A stretch of DNA of 22,846 bases from CAZMVY01 sp964617875. GTDB taxonomy: Bacteria > Planctomycetota > Phycisphaerae > UBA1845 > PWPN01. The first letter of the stretch is position 1. Every line of letters starts with the position of its first letter. The translations under genes were made by a program, and so were the position numbers. Below are positions 14,999-22,846 of the stretch, piece by piece. A model generated the notes under the pieces. That model was not told the origin of the DNA. It ran no database searches and was given only the letters and a program-made list of their open reading frames with translations. Where the stretch lies: assembly GCA_964617875.1 (NCBI GenBank), contig CAZUAI010000089.1:1-22846 (forward strand), given 5' to 3'.

Positions 14999-16282
14999 AT
15001 GTCGGACGGCACACTGAATCGGCGGACTTTCCTGCGGAACGGGTTGGCGGCGGGGGCCGTTGCCGGGCTGGGCCTTTCGCGGATGACGGCGGCGAGCTAC
15101 GGCCGCGTCATCGGTGCCAACGACCGGGTCAACCTCGGGCTGATCGGCTGCGGCGGGCGCGGGCGGTGGCTCATGCAAAACGCCGTCAAAACCGCTGACG
15201 TCAACGCCGCCATGGTGGCCGTGTGCGACATCTGGAAGAAGCGGCTGGACACGTACCCGGGGGAGGCCGAGAAGGCGTTCGGCCTCAAGCCGAAGGCGTA
15301 CGCCGACTATCGCGAGCTGCTGGCCGACAAGGACATCGACGCCGTCATCATCGCGACGCCCGACCATCAGCACATCGGCCAGACGATCGACGCCGTGCAG
15401 GCCGGCAAACACGTCTACGTCGAGAAGCCGCTGCCGGGCCGCGCGTGCGATCTGCCCGACATGAACAGGTGTTACGACATCGTGAAAGCATCGAAAGTCG
15501 CCGTCCAGTGCGGCACACAGGGCGTCAGCTCGCCGGCGGCGCGGGCCATCAAGCAGTTCATCGCCGACGGCAAGCTCGGCAAGCTCTTCCGCGTCGAATC
15601 CACCGAGACGCTGCCGTCGCCGTACTGGGTCAGCTACAGCGGACCCAAGACCGAGGCCGAAACGGACTGGAAGGCGTTCCTCTACAACCGCAAGGACCGG
15701 CCGTTCGATGCGCATCTGCACGCCTGCTGGATGGGCTACTGGGACATCACCAACGGCACGATCGGCGGCTGGATGAGCCACTTCATCAACACCGTCCATT
15801 TCGTGACGGGCGCCGAGGCCCCCGTCAGCGGGATGGCGTGGGGCGGACGGTACGCCCCGACAAACGACCCCCGATGCGATGCGCCGGACCAGATCGTCGT
15901 GTGCCTGGATTACGCCGAGGGGTTCCACACACAGTTTGTCACGCATTTCGGCAGCTCGATCAACAACGAAACCACGATCTTCTTCTTCGAGAAGGGCTGC
16001 CTGAAGACCCGATTCGGCCACGACCTCGGCAACCCGGTGTGGTCGAGCGAAGGCGTCAACGACAAGCTCAAGCCCGCAACCCTGCTGCCCGCCGACCCGG
16101 GCTACCCCGGCGCGGAGCACATGCAGAACTGGTTCAAGTGCATCCGCGAGGGCGGGCTGCCCAACGCAAACATCGAGTACGGCCACAAGCACGGCATCGC
16201 GGTTCTCCTCGGCGACGTCGCCTACGAGACCGGCCGCAAGGCCGTGTACGACAAACAGAAGCGCGAGATCCGGCCGGCGTAG
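14999..16282 (+). CDS. Gfo/Idh/MocA family oxidoreductase with Tat signal
   Basis: 427 residues. The Tat-type signal is LNRRTFLRNG (Arg8-Arg9) plus a hydrophobic, Ala/Gly-rich stretch ending near residue 31, so the enzyme is exported folded with its cofactor. The Rossmann part has VNLGLIGCGGRGR, DIDAVIIATPDHQH and VYVEKPLP. The substrate-binding domain includes the GGWMSHFINT segment with the His expected in this family. Members oxidise or reduce sugars and related compounds with NAD(P); the substrate here is unknown. ATG 14999 has AAGGAG 7 bases upstream. Tat-exported members are expanded in Planctomycetota. A secreted DUF4185 gene follows on the same strand after 120 bases, with its own promoter-like bases. 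Confidence 0.92.
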   Translation: MSDGTLNRRTFLRNGLAAGAVAGLGLSRMTAASYGRVIGANDRVNLGLIGCGGRGRWLMQNAVKTADVNAAMVAVCDIWKKRLDTYPGEAEKAFGLKPKAYADYRELLADKDIDAVIIATPDHQHIGQTIDAVQAGKHVYVEKPLPGRACDLPDMNRCYDIVKASKVAVQCGTQGVSSPAARAIKQFIADGKLGKLFRVESTETLPSPYWVSYSGPKTEAETDWKAFLYNRKDRPFDAHLHACWMGYWDITNGTIGGWMSHFINTVHFVTGAEAPVSGMAWGGRYAPTNDPRCDAPDQIVVCLDYAEGFHTQFVTHFGSSINNETTIFFFEKGCLKTRFGHDLGNPVWSSEGVNDKLKPATLLPADPGYPGAEHMQNWFKCIREGGLPNANIEYGHKHGIAVLLGDVAYETGRKAVYDKQKREIRPA

Positions 16283-16367
16283 CCTCCAGCGTGGCAGGCT
16301 GCAACACTGGAAGGCGCAAACGCGAGAAAGAAGGGACGGGCCGCTCGGATCGCGGGTTGCTCCGGTC

Positions 16368-16396
16368 TTGGTCGCCGGTCGTGAATCCGGTACCAT
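16368..16396 (+). promoter_or_regulatory. Possible leaderless promoter of the DUF4185 gene
   Basis: TTGGTC (16368-16373), 17-base spacer, TACCAT (16391-16396); an overlapping CATAAT lies at 16394-16399. Either -10 puts the transcription start at or within a few bases of the ATG (16403). No ribosome site is present upstream. The sequence therefore suggests a leaderless mRNA. Confidence 0.35.
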
Positions 16397-16402
16397 AATG
16401 TC

Positions 16403-17683
16403 ATGCGGCTCACGCTCGCGGCGGAAATCATCTTTGCGGCCGCGGTTGCGGCGTCGCCTGCTGCAAGGGCGCAGATTACGGGCGTCCTCGGCGTGGATAT
16501 GGTCGCGCGCCTGACCGGCCCCGGGTCGATCAACAACACCCCCGCCGTCGGCATCGGCGGGACCGACCTCGGCCACATGGTCGTTCACCAGGGCAAGACG
16601 TACTTCCTCTTCGGTGACACGTTCTCGGGTGAAACACCGTCAGAAGGAGGCTTCTGGCGATGGAACACCATGGCCTGGTCCACGGATTTGACTCCGTCGG
16701 ACGGCATCCTCTTCGACGGATGGATCGCCGACGGCAACGGGCAGGCTCGCCAGGTCATCTACAGCGGCTACCAGAACCCGATCACCGAGATCCCCACCGG
16801 CGCCATCAGCATCGACAACCGCATCTACGCCTGGTTCATGTCGGTGAACTGGTGGGGCTCGGCGGGCCAATGGACGATCAACTACGCCGGCCTGGCCTAC
16901 ACCGAGAACCTGGGCCAGACGTTCACGGTCGTCAACGGCTTCCGTCTGCCGTCCAACACGAACTTCGGCATGGTCGCCGCGAGCACGCGGACGGACCTGC
17001 CCGCCGGGGCAGACCCGTACGTGTACGTGTGGGGCACCCCGTCCGGGCGATTCGGCGGCGTGAAGCTGGCGCGGGTCCTGCCGGCCGACATCGCCAACCC
17101 CGCAGCGTACCAGTACTTCGGCGGCCTCAGCGGCGGAATGCCGACGTGGGTCGCGAGCGAATCGTCCGCACCGACGATCATCGCCGCGCCGGTGGGCGAG
17201 ATGTCCGTCATGTATAACCAGGCCGCGGGCACCTGGATGCTCCTCTACTTCAACCAGAACGCGAACAACATCGTGTTGCGGCAGGCCTACGCCCCGTGGG
17301 GACCGTGGTCCGGCGCCCTGACCGTCGTTCGCGGCAGCAGATACCCCGGCCTCTACGGCTCCTACATGAACCCGCTGTACGTCGAGCAGAACGGCCGCTC
17401 GGTCTATTTCACGATGAGCCTGTGGGTACCGTACGATGTGTACCTGATGCGGGCGCGCTTCGCCGTCACCGCCCCGCCGGTCGCCGGCGACTTCGACGCA
17501 GACGGCGATGTGGACATGGCTGATTTCACCGTGTTCCAGACCTGTTTCAACGGTGCGAACCGCACGCCCGCCGGCGCAAGCTGCGGCAACACCGACCTCG
17601 ATCACGATGGCGACGTCGATCTTACCGACTTTTCCGTCTTCCAGGACTGTTTCAACGGGCCGAACAACACGTCCGCGTGCTGA
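16403..17683 (+). CDS. Secreted DUF4185 protein with C-terminal dockerin-like module
   Basis: 426 residues. Signal peptide about 1-23 (ending ARA before Q). A DUF4185-like domain of beta-propeller character (about 24-350) has GGTDLGHMVVHQGKTYFLFGDTF, split here as 52-61 and 62-74, and repeated aromatic strands such as YVYVWGTPSGRFGG and GTWMLLYFNQNA. The C-terminal dockerin-like module (361-426) has two calcium-binding loops, DFDADGDVDMADF and DLDHDGDVDLTDF, each followed by CFNG. DUF4185 proteins resemble glycoside-hydrolase-type propellers, but no catalysis has been shown to my knowledge. The module would mediate attachment or calcium-dependent folding. No ribosome site precedes the ATG. 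It lies downstream of the Gfo/Idh gene. The same module appears alone at 8230-8475. Confidence 0.85.
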   Translation: MRLTLAAEIIFAAAVAASPAARAQITGVLGVDMVARLTGPGSINNTPAVGIGGTDLGHMVVHQGKTYFLFGDTFSGETPSEGGFWRWNTMAWSTDLTPSDGILFDGWIADGNGQARQVIYSGYQNPITEIPTGAISIDNRIYAWFMSVNWWGSAGQWTINYAGLAYTENLGQTFTVVNGFRLPSNTNFGMVAASTRTDLPAGADPYVYVWGTPSGRFGGVKLARVLPADIANPAAYQYFGGLSGGMPTWVASESSAPTIIAAPVGEMSVMYNQAAGTWMLLYFNQNANNIVLRQAYAPWGPWSGALTVVRGSRYPGLYGSYMNPLYVEQNGRSVYFTMSLWVPYDVYLMRARFAVTAPPVAGDFDADGDVDMADFTVFQTCFNGANRTPAGASCGNTDLDHDGDVDLTDFSVFQDCFNGPNNTSAC

Positions 17684-17717
17684 CGCCCCTGGCGCACATG
17701 CCAAGTCGAGGAGACGA

Positions 17718-17734
17718 GAACGTAAGGCACGTTC
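17718..17734. repeat. Small hairpin between converging genes
   Basis: GAACGT-AAGGC-ACGTTC, a perfect 6-bp stem 34 bases after the DUF4185 stop and before the stop of the converging S1 gene. It is too weak and lacks a T-tract, so I do not call it a terminator. Confidence 0.2.
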
Positions 17735-17803
17735 CCTGCTCCAACCCCAGACCCGAAATCCAGACCCCCAGAACCAATACCTTCTCGATTGCCATGCGCG
17801 GCG

Positions 17804-19279
17804 TCACCAGTCCAGCCCGCCCTTGAGCGGCTTCTTGCGCTTGGGTTTCGGCTTCTCGGGCCCGGCCGGCTCGGCCGGGGCGTCGCCGGTGTAATCGGGC
17901 ATGGCGAGGAGTTGCTTGATCGAAAGCGAGATGCGTCGCTGATCCTCATCGACGCTGAGGACCTTGGCCTTGACGGTCTGACCCTCGCGCACCACCTCGG
18001 TAACGAACCGCACGCGGTCCGGGCTCAGTTCGCTGATGTGGATGAGGCCCTCGACGCCGGGCGTCAGCTCGACGAACGCACCGAACGCCTCGATCCGCCT
18101 GACGACGCCCTCGACGACCGAGTCCGCCGGCCAGCGGGCCGACGCGCCCATCCATGGATCGTCGCCCACGCGCTTGAGCGACAGGCTCACCCGCTTGCGC
18201 TCCAGGTCGATCGACATCACGCGGACCTTCACCACGTCGCCGACGTTGACCACATCGCCCGGGCGGGCGATGCGACGCTCGAACGACATCTCGCTGATCG
18301 GGATCAGGCCCTCGACGCCCTCCTCCAGCTGCACGAACGCGCCGAAATCCGCCAGCCGCGTAATACGGCCCGTAACGACCGTATCGACCGGCCACTTCAT
18401 GTCCGCCCCGGACCACGGGTCGGGCAGAACCTGCTTCATGCCGAGCGAGATCCTCCGCGACTCGCGATCCACCTTGAGAATCATGACCTCGACGCGCTGG
18501 CCCTCGCGGACGACGCTCTTGGGGTCCTCGGTGCGGCCGTGGGCCATGTCGCGGACGTGCAGCAGGCCGTCCACGCCGCCGATGTCCACGAACGCCCCGT
18601 ACGGCATGATCGTCTTCACGGTGCCGGTGACGATCTTGCCCTCCACAAGCGAGGTGAGCGCCTTCTCGCGGGCCTCCTGGGCCTCGAGTTCGAGCACGGC
18701 ACGGCGGGAGACGGTAATGCTCCGCTCGGCCGTGTCCACGTCGATCACCTGGCACTTCAGCCGCCGGTTGACGTAGGGGGCGAGGTCCTCGACGCGCACC
18801 AGTTCGACGTGGCTGATGGGCATGAAGGCGCGAATGCCGTTGACGTCAAGTTCGAGGCCTCCCTTGTTGTGGCCGGTGACACGGCCTTCGACGACCTGGC
18901 CCTCGTCAAGGCTTTGCCACGTGGCGGCCATGACGGCTCCCTGGCGCGAGAGCAGCAGCAGGCCGTCTTCACGATCGTAGCCCTCGATCGTGACGTCGAT
19001 CATGTCGCCGACCTGTGGAAGCGGCTCGTCCTCGTATTGCGTGGCGGGCAGGACGCCCTGGCTCTTGCCGCCCATGTCCACGAAGATGTCGTCCTTGTGG
19101 ATCTCGATCACCCGCCCGCGTCGGACCCCCGGCGCCGTCGTCGTGCTGCCGGGACGGTCGGCGTCCATGAAGCTGCCGCCGCCCAGATCGCCCAGCGCCT
19201 CTTCGAGTTCGCGTGCCAGAACGGCATCCAGGTCGTCCCCGGAACTGCCATAACCGTTGCCTGCGTTTCCGCCGTTCAT
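17804..19279 (-). CDS. rpsA: S1-domain RNA-binding protein, 30S ribosomal protein S1-like
   Basis: 491 residues. An acidic, Gly/Ser-rich N-terminus (MNGGNAGNGYGSSGDDLDAV) precedes five consecutive S1 folds. These begin near GRVIEIHKDDIFVDMGGKSQG, GRVTGHNKGGLELDVNG, GTVKTIMPYGAFVDIGGVDG, GRITRLADFGAFVQLEEGVEG and GVVRRIEAFGAFVELTPGVEG. A basic tail, KPKPKRKKPLKGG, follows. Repeats three to five are the classic GAFV..GVEGL.H/P.SE type. S1 holds mRNA on the 30S subunit. E. coli S1 has six repeats in 557 residues, so this is a five-repeat version, as in other phyla. ATG 19279 has AAGGA 8 bases upstream; an in-frame ATG at 19330 would add 17 residues. It is a single-gene unit converging on the DUF4185 gene. 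Confidence 0.88.
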   Translation of the reverse strand: MNGGNAGNGYGSSGDDLDAVLARELEEALGDLGGGSFMDADRPGSTTTAPGVRRGRVIEIHKDDIFVDMGGKSQGVLPATQYEDEPLPQVGDMIDVTIEGYDREDGLLLLSRQGAVMAATWQSLDEGQVVEGRVTGHNKGGLELDVNGIRAFMPISHVELVRVEDLAPYVNRRLKCQVIDVDTAERSITVSRRAVLELEAQEAREKALTSLVEGKIVTGTVKTIMPYGAFVDIGGVDGLLHVRDMAHGRTEDPKSVVREGQRVEVMILKVDRESRRISLGMKQVLPDPWSGADMKWPVDTVVTGRITRLADFGAFVQLEEGVEGLIPISEMSFERRIARPGDVVNVGDVVKVRVMSIDLERKRVSLSLKRVGDDPWMGASARWPADSVVEGVVRRIEAFGAFVELTPGVEGLIHISELSPDRVRFVTEVVREGQTVKAKVLSVDEDQRRISLSIKQLLAMPDYTGDAPAEPAGPEKPKPKRKKPLKGGLDW

Positions 19280-19555
19280 GTCGAGTCCTTGCCTGATTCT
19301 CGCTGAAGAAAAGCCGGGAATGAGATCCACCCCCGGTCCCGTCGATCAACCCCGTGACGAAAGCATAAGGGTCCGTTTGCGATAACCGCCCAAAAACCCG
19401 ACAAATACCGCTTTGGGACCGAGATGTCAAGGTCCGGGCCCGCGTGCCTGCGGACGCCGAGGTTCGCCCACGTGTCCGGCCTGGCGTACGATGGCGTCCT
19501 GTGTCGAGCCCGACGGCTGTTCGAGCGGGCCCGGCACGGATGTGGAGATTGTGCC

Positions 19556-20116
19556 ATGCGCCGGATTCGGCCGTTGATCGTCATGGGAGTGTGGCTGGCC
19601 GTTCTGCCGGCCTGTTCGTCCGAGAAACCGTCGCCGACAACGCGGACGGCCGATGGTACGACTGCGATCGACGTGTATTTCTCGCCGAACGGCGGATGCA
19701 CCGACGCCATCGTACGGGAACTGAACGCCGCCCGAATGAGCATCCGGATCCAGGCTTACTCGTTCACGTCGGCGCCGATCGCCCAGGCCGTCGCCACGGC
19801 CAAAGGCCGGGGCGTCGCCGTCGAGGCCGTTCTCGACCGGTCGAACCGGACCAACAAGTATTCCGCCGCCACGTTCCTGCGAAACCACGGCATCGATGTG
19901 AGGATCGACGCCCGGCACGCCATCGCTCACAACAAGGTGATGATCATCGACGACCGGACCGTCATTACCGGCAGCTTCAACTTCACGAAGGCCGCCGAAG
20001 AGAACAACGCCGAGAACCTCCTGATCATCCGCAATGATCCCGTACTGGCGGCAAAGTACCTCGCCAACTTCCGCCGTCACCAGGAGCACAGCGAACCGTA
20101 CCAGGGGCACAAATAA
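19556..20116 (+). CDS. Phospholipase D-like (single HKD) lipoprotein
   Basis: 186 residues. The lipoprotein signal has lipobox LPAC, with Cys20 as the lipidation site. A single phospholipase D-type domain follows. The HKD motif is H125-N-K127-x4-D132 followed by GSFNFT, then ENAEN-like residues. One HKD per chain suggests a dimeric enzyme like the Nuc/Nuc-type endonucleases. Substrate could be DNA or phospholipid; a membrane-anchored outer location follows from the lipobox. ATG 19556 has GGAG 8 bases upstream and starts the signal. Longer in-frame starts would bury the lipobox. The interval between it and the S1 gene (19280-19555) is short and shows no clear promoter. It converges on the phosphodiester glycosidase gene. 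Confidence 0.88.
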   Translation: MRRIRPLIVMGVWLAVLPACSSEKPSPTTRTADGTTAIDVYFSPNGGCTDAIVRELNAARMSIRIQAYSFTSAPIAQAVATAKGRGVAVEAVLDRSNRTNKYSAATFLRNHGIDVRIDARHAIAHNKVMIIDDRTVITGSFNFTKAAEENNAENLLIIRNDPVLAAKYLANFRRHQEHSEPYQGHK

Positions 20117-20155
20117 GACTGAGGTGCTGCGTGCCGACCGCTGAGGACTGAGGCC

Positions 20156-20225
20156 GTCACCCCCGCGAAACGGGGGTCCAGAGCAACCGGCGAGGATCGT
20201 GGATCCCCGCTTTCGCGGGGATGAC
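20156..20225. repeat. 70-bp palindromic REP/MITE-like intergenic element
   Basis: The left end (20156-20180) and right end (20200-20225) are imperfect inverted copies of each other. Each contains its own hairpin: CCCCCG...CGGGGG on the left and CCCCGCTTTCGCGGGG on the right. The ends read GTCA... and ...TGAC. This matches a class of CCCGCGAAAGCGGG-type palindromes that I recall from intergenic regions of many bacteria. It has no coding capacity. It lies between convergent genes, where it could also serve as a bidirectional transcription stop. Confidence 0.65.
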
Positions 20226-20226
20226 G

Positions 20227-20338
20227 AAACAACGGACTTGCAGAACAACGGACTTACGGAACGACGCACTCACGGAACCACGCACTCACCGAACAACGGA
20301 CTCACGGAACAAGGGGACAGCGGACTAACGGGCCAACG
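20227..20338. repeat. Seven-copy 16-bp degenerate tandem repeat
   Basis: Seven abutting 16-base units begin at 20227, 20243, 20259, 20275, 20291, 20307 and 20323, with consensus GAACAACGGACTCACG. Units 2 and 5 are nearly identical and the last two are most diverged. The array runs into the last bases of the phosphodiester glycosidase gene, whose stop (20325-20327) lies in unit 7. Units are contiguous without spacers, so this is a minisatellite and not a CRISPR array. Confidence 0.85.
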
Positions 20339-21236
20339 GACTCGCGAAGACGCCGATGTGGTTTGCGTTGATCCGTTCGTTGCCGGGGATACCGTTCTGG
20401 ATCGGTCGGTTGATGATCCTGGCGCCGCCGGTGCCGTCGTCGATCACCAGGGCACTCGAACCGCCCCCGTCGAGGTTCAGGGCGTTTTCGCACCCGAAGA
20501 GCCGCATCCACTCGGCCGTCTCGCCCGTGGTAGCGCCTTCGCTGTAGCCCTTCTGGCGACCGTCAATCACGACGAGGTACAGGTACCGACCGTCCCGCGA
20601 AATCCCGACGGCCGACCTCGGATGAAGCACGTCGTCCCAACCGACGTTCTGGCCGTTCTTCAGCAGCAGCCGGAAGCCCCCCACCGCGTTGTATGCCTTG
20701 CTCGTGTTCATCGGCGGCGTGGTGATCCAGGCCTTGTTGCTCTTCGTGATCAGCAGGGCCCCGAATGTGTCGTTCTCGATGGAGTACTTGTCGCCGCGCG
20801 AAATCGAAAGGCCGTGGATATCCACCGGCTGGCCTTCCTTGTCGAGCAACGGGGCGTACGGCGAGGCGTTGATCGCGACCTGGCACTTGTACTTCGTGAG
20901 GAACGTGCTGGTCTTCAGGCCGTTCGCGTCAAGCGGCTCGTCCTTGTTGGACGGCGTGACGAATATCTCGATCGTCGGCTCGCGAAGGTCGATCCTCGCG
21001 ACGTAGGCATGGATCGGGCGTGGCGTCTTCGTGGCCGCCGAGGCCAGGTCAACGCCACGGAAGATCGGCTTCCACGGCTCCACCTTCGCCGACCGCGGCC
21101 CGATCGGACACGTTGTCGGATCCGCCGGCCGGGTCGCGGGCCTGCTCTTCGGCGCAGGCTTCGCGTCGGCGGCGATCGCTGTCGCGGTGAACCAGCAGAT
21201 CGCCACGCCACACAATACGATGAGACGCTTCATCAT
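20325..21236 (-). CDS. Phosphodiester glycosidase (NAGPA/DUF2233) family protein
   Basis: 303 residues. Signal peptide about 1-24 (MMKRLIVLCGVAICWFTATA). A Pro/Arg-rich linker with a CP pair follows, then the NAGPA-like domain. Diagnostic pieces are AINASPYAP, GLSISRGDKYS, VGGFRLLLKNG, RSAVGISRDGRYLYLVVIDGR (read as 211-220 and on), and NALNLDGGGSSALVIDDG. The domain is known from the enzyme that uncovers mannose-6-phosphate and from bacterial exopolysaccharide proteins, where it acts on sugar-phosphodiester or related bonds. ATG 21236 has AGGA 6 bases upstream; the next codon is also ATG. The stop lies inside the 16-bp repeat array, so the last residues (ASPLAR) may have been shaped by it. 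Substrate unknown. Confidence 0.87.
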   Translation of the reverse strand: MMKRLIVLCGVAICWFTATAIAADAKPAPKSRPATRPADPTTCPIGPRSAKVEPWKPIFRGVDLASAATKTPRPIHAYVARIDLREPTIEIFVTPSNKDEPLDANGLKTSTFLTKYKCQVAINASPYAPLLDKEGQPVDIHGLSISRGDKYSIENDTFGALLITKSNKAWITTPPMNTSKAYNAVGGFRLLLKNGQNVGWDDVLHPRSAVGISRDGRYLYLVVIDGRQKGYSEGATTGETAEWMRLFGCENALNLDGGGSSALVIDDGTGGARIINRPIQNGIPGNERINANHIGVFASPLAR

Positions 21237-21443
21237 CGAATGTCCTCGCATTCGCACACATGCATGCAGGAACTCCGCGGGCGCGAGTACGCGGGCTCGG
21301 AGAACCGCTCACCCGGCGCGGGGGCGCACCCGCAACACACCACGGATCACGGACAACAAACCCGGCAATAGTATGCACCAGCAGCCCACCATCCGCCACT
21401 TGACGCTCGACCGGCCGCGGGCGCACCCGTAAGATCAGCGCCT

Positions 21444-22652
21444 ATGGTTCGCGTGATCGTTTATTCGTTCGCCTGCGCGATGGACATCGTGCTGTCCGCC
21501 GTGCTGTTTGTGTGCATGGTCCGCATGGCGGAGATGCGGGCCAGCGCCACGGCCGTCGCGGCGTTCATGCCGATGTGGGCCGCTGTCTACATGGTCTCGT
21601 CCCTGCTCGCCGGCCACGTGGTCACCGGTCGAAACGCAGGGTGGATCCTCATCGGGACGTGCGCGGCGACGGTTCTCCTGGCAGGTGGTTACGCCGTCAC
21701 CTCAACAACGTGGGTGATGTATGGCCTGACGGCCCTCCAGGGCGTCGCGACCGGGTTCTTCTTCACGCCGTTCCAGGTGTTCATGAAGCAGGTGGACGCG
21801 GGCAAGAACAAGGGCATCTGCCGCTCGACCGGGCTCTACACGTTCGCCTGGAGCAGCGGCTACGCACTCGGACCCTTCATCGCGGGCCTCCTGTGGGAGC
21901 ACGGCGGATGGCGCGGCTGCCACCTGTTCAACGGCGTGGTGGCGGCGGCCATCGCCGTCGGCGTGCTCCTGCTGAAGCACCACGCCCATGTCGCGGCACC
22001 GGCGACGGCGGAAGGCGAAACGCCGGAGACGGCTGCCGACTACTCGGCAATGCCGGACCTCGCGTGGATGTCGTGGGTCTTCGGCGGCGCGGGCTGCTTT
22101 GCGGTGGCGTTGATCCGCAGCGTGTTCCCGACGAGCGGGGCCACACTGGAAATCTCGAAGCCGGCCCAGGGCACCGTGCTCTTTGTGCTGAGCGCGGTGC
22201 AGGCGCTGGTCGGGCTGGCGCTCAGCCGCGGACGGTGGTGGATGTACCGGCCGCGGCCCGTGCTGCTGTTCGGGCTGTTCGGCGTGGCCGGGCTGGCCCT
22301 GTTCGCGGCCGGGCACCACCCGTCGGTCGCGGCGCACGCCACCGGGGTCTTCTCTCTTGCAGGTGCGTGCTTCGGCGTCTATTCGGGGTCGTTCTTCTTT
22401 TATTTCGTGTTCCACTCGCTCGTGCATCCCACGCGGAGCGGCCGGTACGTCTCGATCAACGAGGCCGTCGTCGGGATGACGAGCATCGTCGGGCCGTTCT
22501 TCGGCGGCTGGATGGCCGACCGATTCCGGCCGGCCGCGCCGTACGCCGCCGGTCTCGTGCTCGTGCTGACGGCAGTCGCCGTTCAGGCGGCCGTACACCG
22601 ATCGCAACGCCGTGGCATGAATCGCGCTGCGCGCCTGCGCCCGGTTCCGTGA
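21444..22652 (+). CDS. Major facilitator superfamily transporter
   Basis: 402 residues with roughly eleven to twelve hydrophobic segments. A hydrophilic central loop (about 180-210, HHAHVAAPATAEGETPETAAD) divides the two halves. Features typical of MFS: a short charged loop after the second helix (GRNAG), GVATGFFFTPFQVFMKQVDAGKNKG and SSGYALGPFIAGLLWEHGGWR in the N half, and GPFFGGWMADRFRP near the end. The substrate cannot be told from sequence; the pattern is unlike the sugar symporters I know best. ATG 21444 follows no good ribosome site. A TAAGAT at 21430-21435 could be a -10 that would give a leaderless transcript. The gene diverges from the phosphodiester glycosidase with 207 bases between them. 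The last 194 bases of the window (22653-22846) show nothing recognisable. Confidence 0.85.
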   Translation: MVRVIVYSFACAMDIVLSAVLFVCMVRMAEMRASATAVAAFMPMWAAVYMVSSLLAGHVVTGRNAGWILIGTCAATVLLAGGYAVTSTTWVMYGLTALQGVATGFFFTPFQVFMKQVDAGKNKGICRSTGLYTFAWSSGYALGPFIAGLLWEHGGWRGCHLFNGVVAAAIAVGVLLLKHHAHVAAPATAEGETPETAADYSAMPDLAWMSWVFGGAGCFAVALIRSVFPTSGATLEISKPAQGTVLFVLSAVQALVGLALSRGRWWMYRPRPVLLFGLFGVAGLALFAAGHHPSVAAHATGVFSLAGACFGVYSGSFFFYFVFHSLVHPTRSGRYVSINEAVVGMTSIVGPFFGGWMADRFRPAAPYAAGLVLVLTAVAVQAAVHRSQRRGMNRAARLRPVP

Positions 22653-22846
22653 GCGTGCGGCCGTGATCCGCGTCGTTGTCAATGGTCTGTTTTTCGTGAT
22701 TCGGGGTCCGTCACAGGAGCGCAAAGCAGGCGGTCCTTCGCGGCCCCGTGCGCGCGGCGATGAACGCTCCCCCCCTGCCGTCCTCAAGGAGCTATCCCGC
22801 ATTTCTCACCAGCTTTGGGTCGGCGCCGTCTTGGGGTAGGTGATTC

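Noticed and set aside
16283..16330. Terminator after the Gfo/Idh gene (CCTCCAG...CTGGAAGG)
   Set aside because: The arms pair only with a bulge and a mismatch, and no T-tract follows.
17789..19306. Long plus-strand frame opposite the S1 gene
   Set aside because: It mirrors the S1 repeats (repeated HVADVxxA-type strings) and has no independent coding signal.
20227..20338. CRISPR array
   Set aside because: The 16-base units abut without spacers and are degenerate. No cas gene is in the window.
1..22846. tRNA, rRNA, transposase, integrase or phage genes
   Set aside because: I looked for tRNA T-arm-like and CCA-type ends, rRNA core segments and DDE or recombinase motifs in the translations and found none.
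22653..22846. Possible insertion-sequence end at the right edge
   Set aside because: The bases look unlike the neighbouring coding sequence, but no inverted repeat, target duplication or transposase fragment can be shown within the window.

Overview
The window is GC-rich and carries typical bacterial genes. I infer a member of the Planctomycetota, most likely class Phycisphaerae. The evidence is two paralogous PEP-CTERM proteins ending in an RRRRA tail, dockerin-like modules of the GDFDADGDVD...CFNG type, several small zinc-ribbon proteins, and a set of secreted carbohydrate-active and DUF4185 proteins beside housekeeping genes. The assignment rests on these signatures and not on a marker-gene tree.

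Layout. At 35-3394 (minus) are two exported proteins, a PhoPQ-activated pathogenicity-related (PqaA-type) hydrolase and a heparinase II/III-type polysaccharide lyase. At 3660-5370 (plus) is a tandem pair of PEP-CTERM paralogs, each with its own copy of the same promoter and leader, closed by a strong terminator. At 5457-7687 (minus) lepA (EF4) is translationally coupled to a small Cys-rich protein. At 7866-8550 are a membrane-anchored zinc-ribbon protein (minus) and an isolated dockerin-like module (plus). At 8551-10037 (minus) tgt overlaps yajC. At 10176-12644 (minus) is a rhamnose unit, rhaA (isomerase) then rhaT (symporter), with a good promoter upstream. At 12980-14080 (plus) is a radical SAM/SPASM protein closely resembling AhbD heme b synthase. 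At 14422-17683 (plus) are a 61-residue zinc ribbon, a Tat-exported Gfo/Idh/MocA oxidoreductase and a secreted DUF4185 protein with a dockerin-like tail. At 17804-19279 (minus) is a five-domain S1 protein. At 19556-20116 (plus) is a phospholipase D-like lipoprotein, facing a phosphodiester glycosidase at 20325-21236 (minus). A palindromic element and a 16-bp tandem repeat lie between their 3' ends. At 21444-22652 (plus) is an MFS transporter.

How the parts fit. Heparinase-like lyase, PqaA-type hydrolase, phosphodiester glycosidase, Gfo/Idh oxidoreductase, DUF4185 protein and rhaA/rhaT together suggest a lifestyle based on breaking down and importing complex, possibly rhamnose-containing, polysaccharides. 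The genes do not form one operon: strands alternate and most transcription units are one or two genes. Housekeeping translation and secretion genes (lepA, tgt, yajC, rpsA-like) are interspersed.

Nothing here is clearly a new defence, mobile or biosynthetic system. The best candidates for undescribed biology are the duplicated PEP-CTERM pair with its conserved leader, the Cys-rich protein coupled to lepA, the stand-alone dockerin-like module, the orphan AhbD-like enzyme, and the intergenic repeats. No tRNA, rRNA, CRISPR array, transposase or phage gene was seen.
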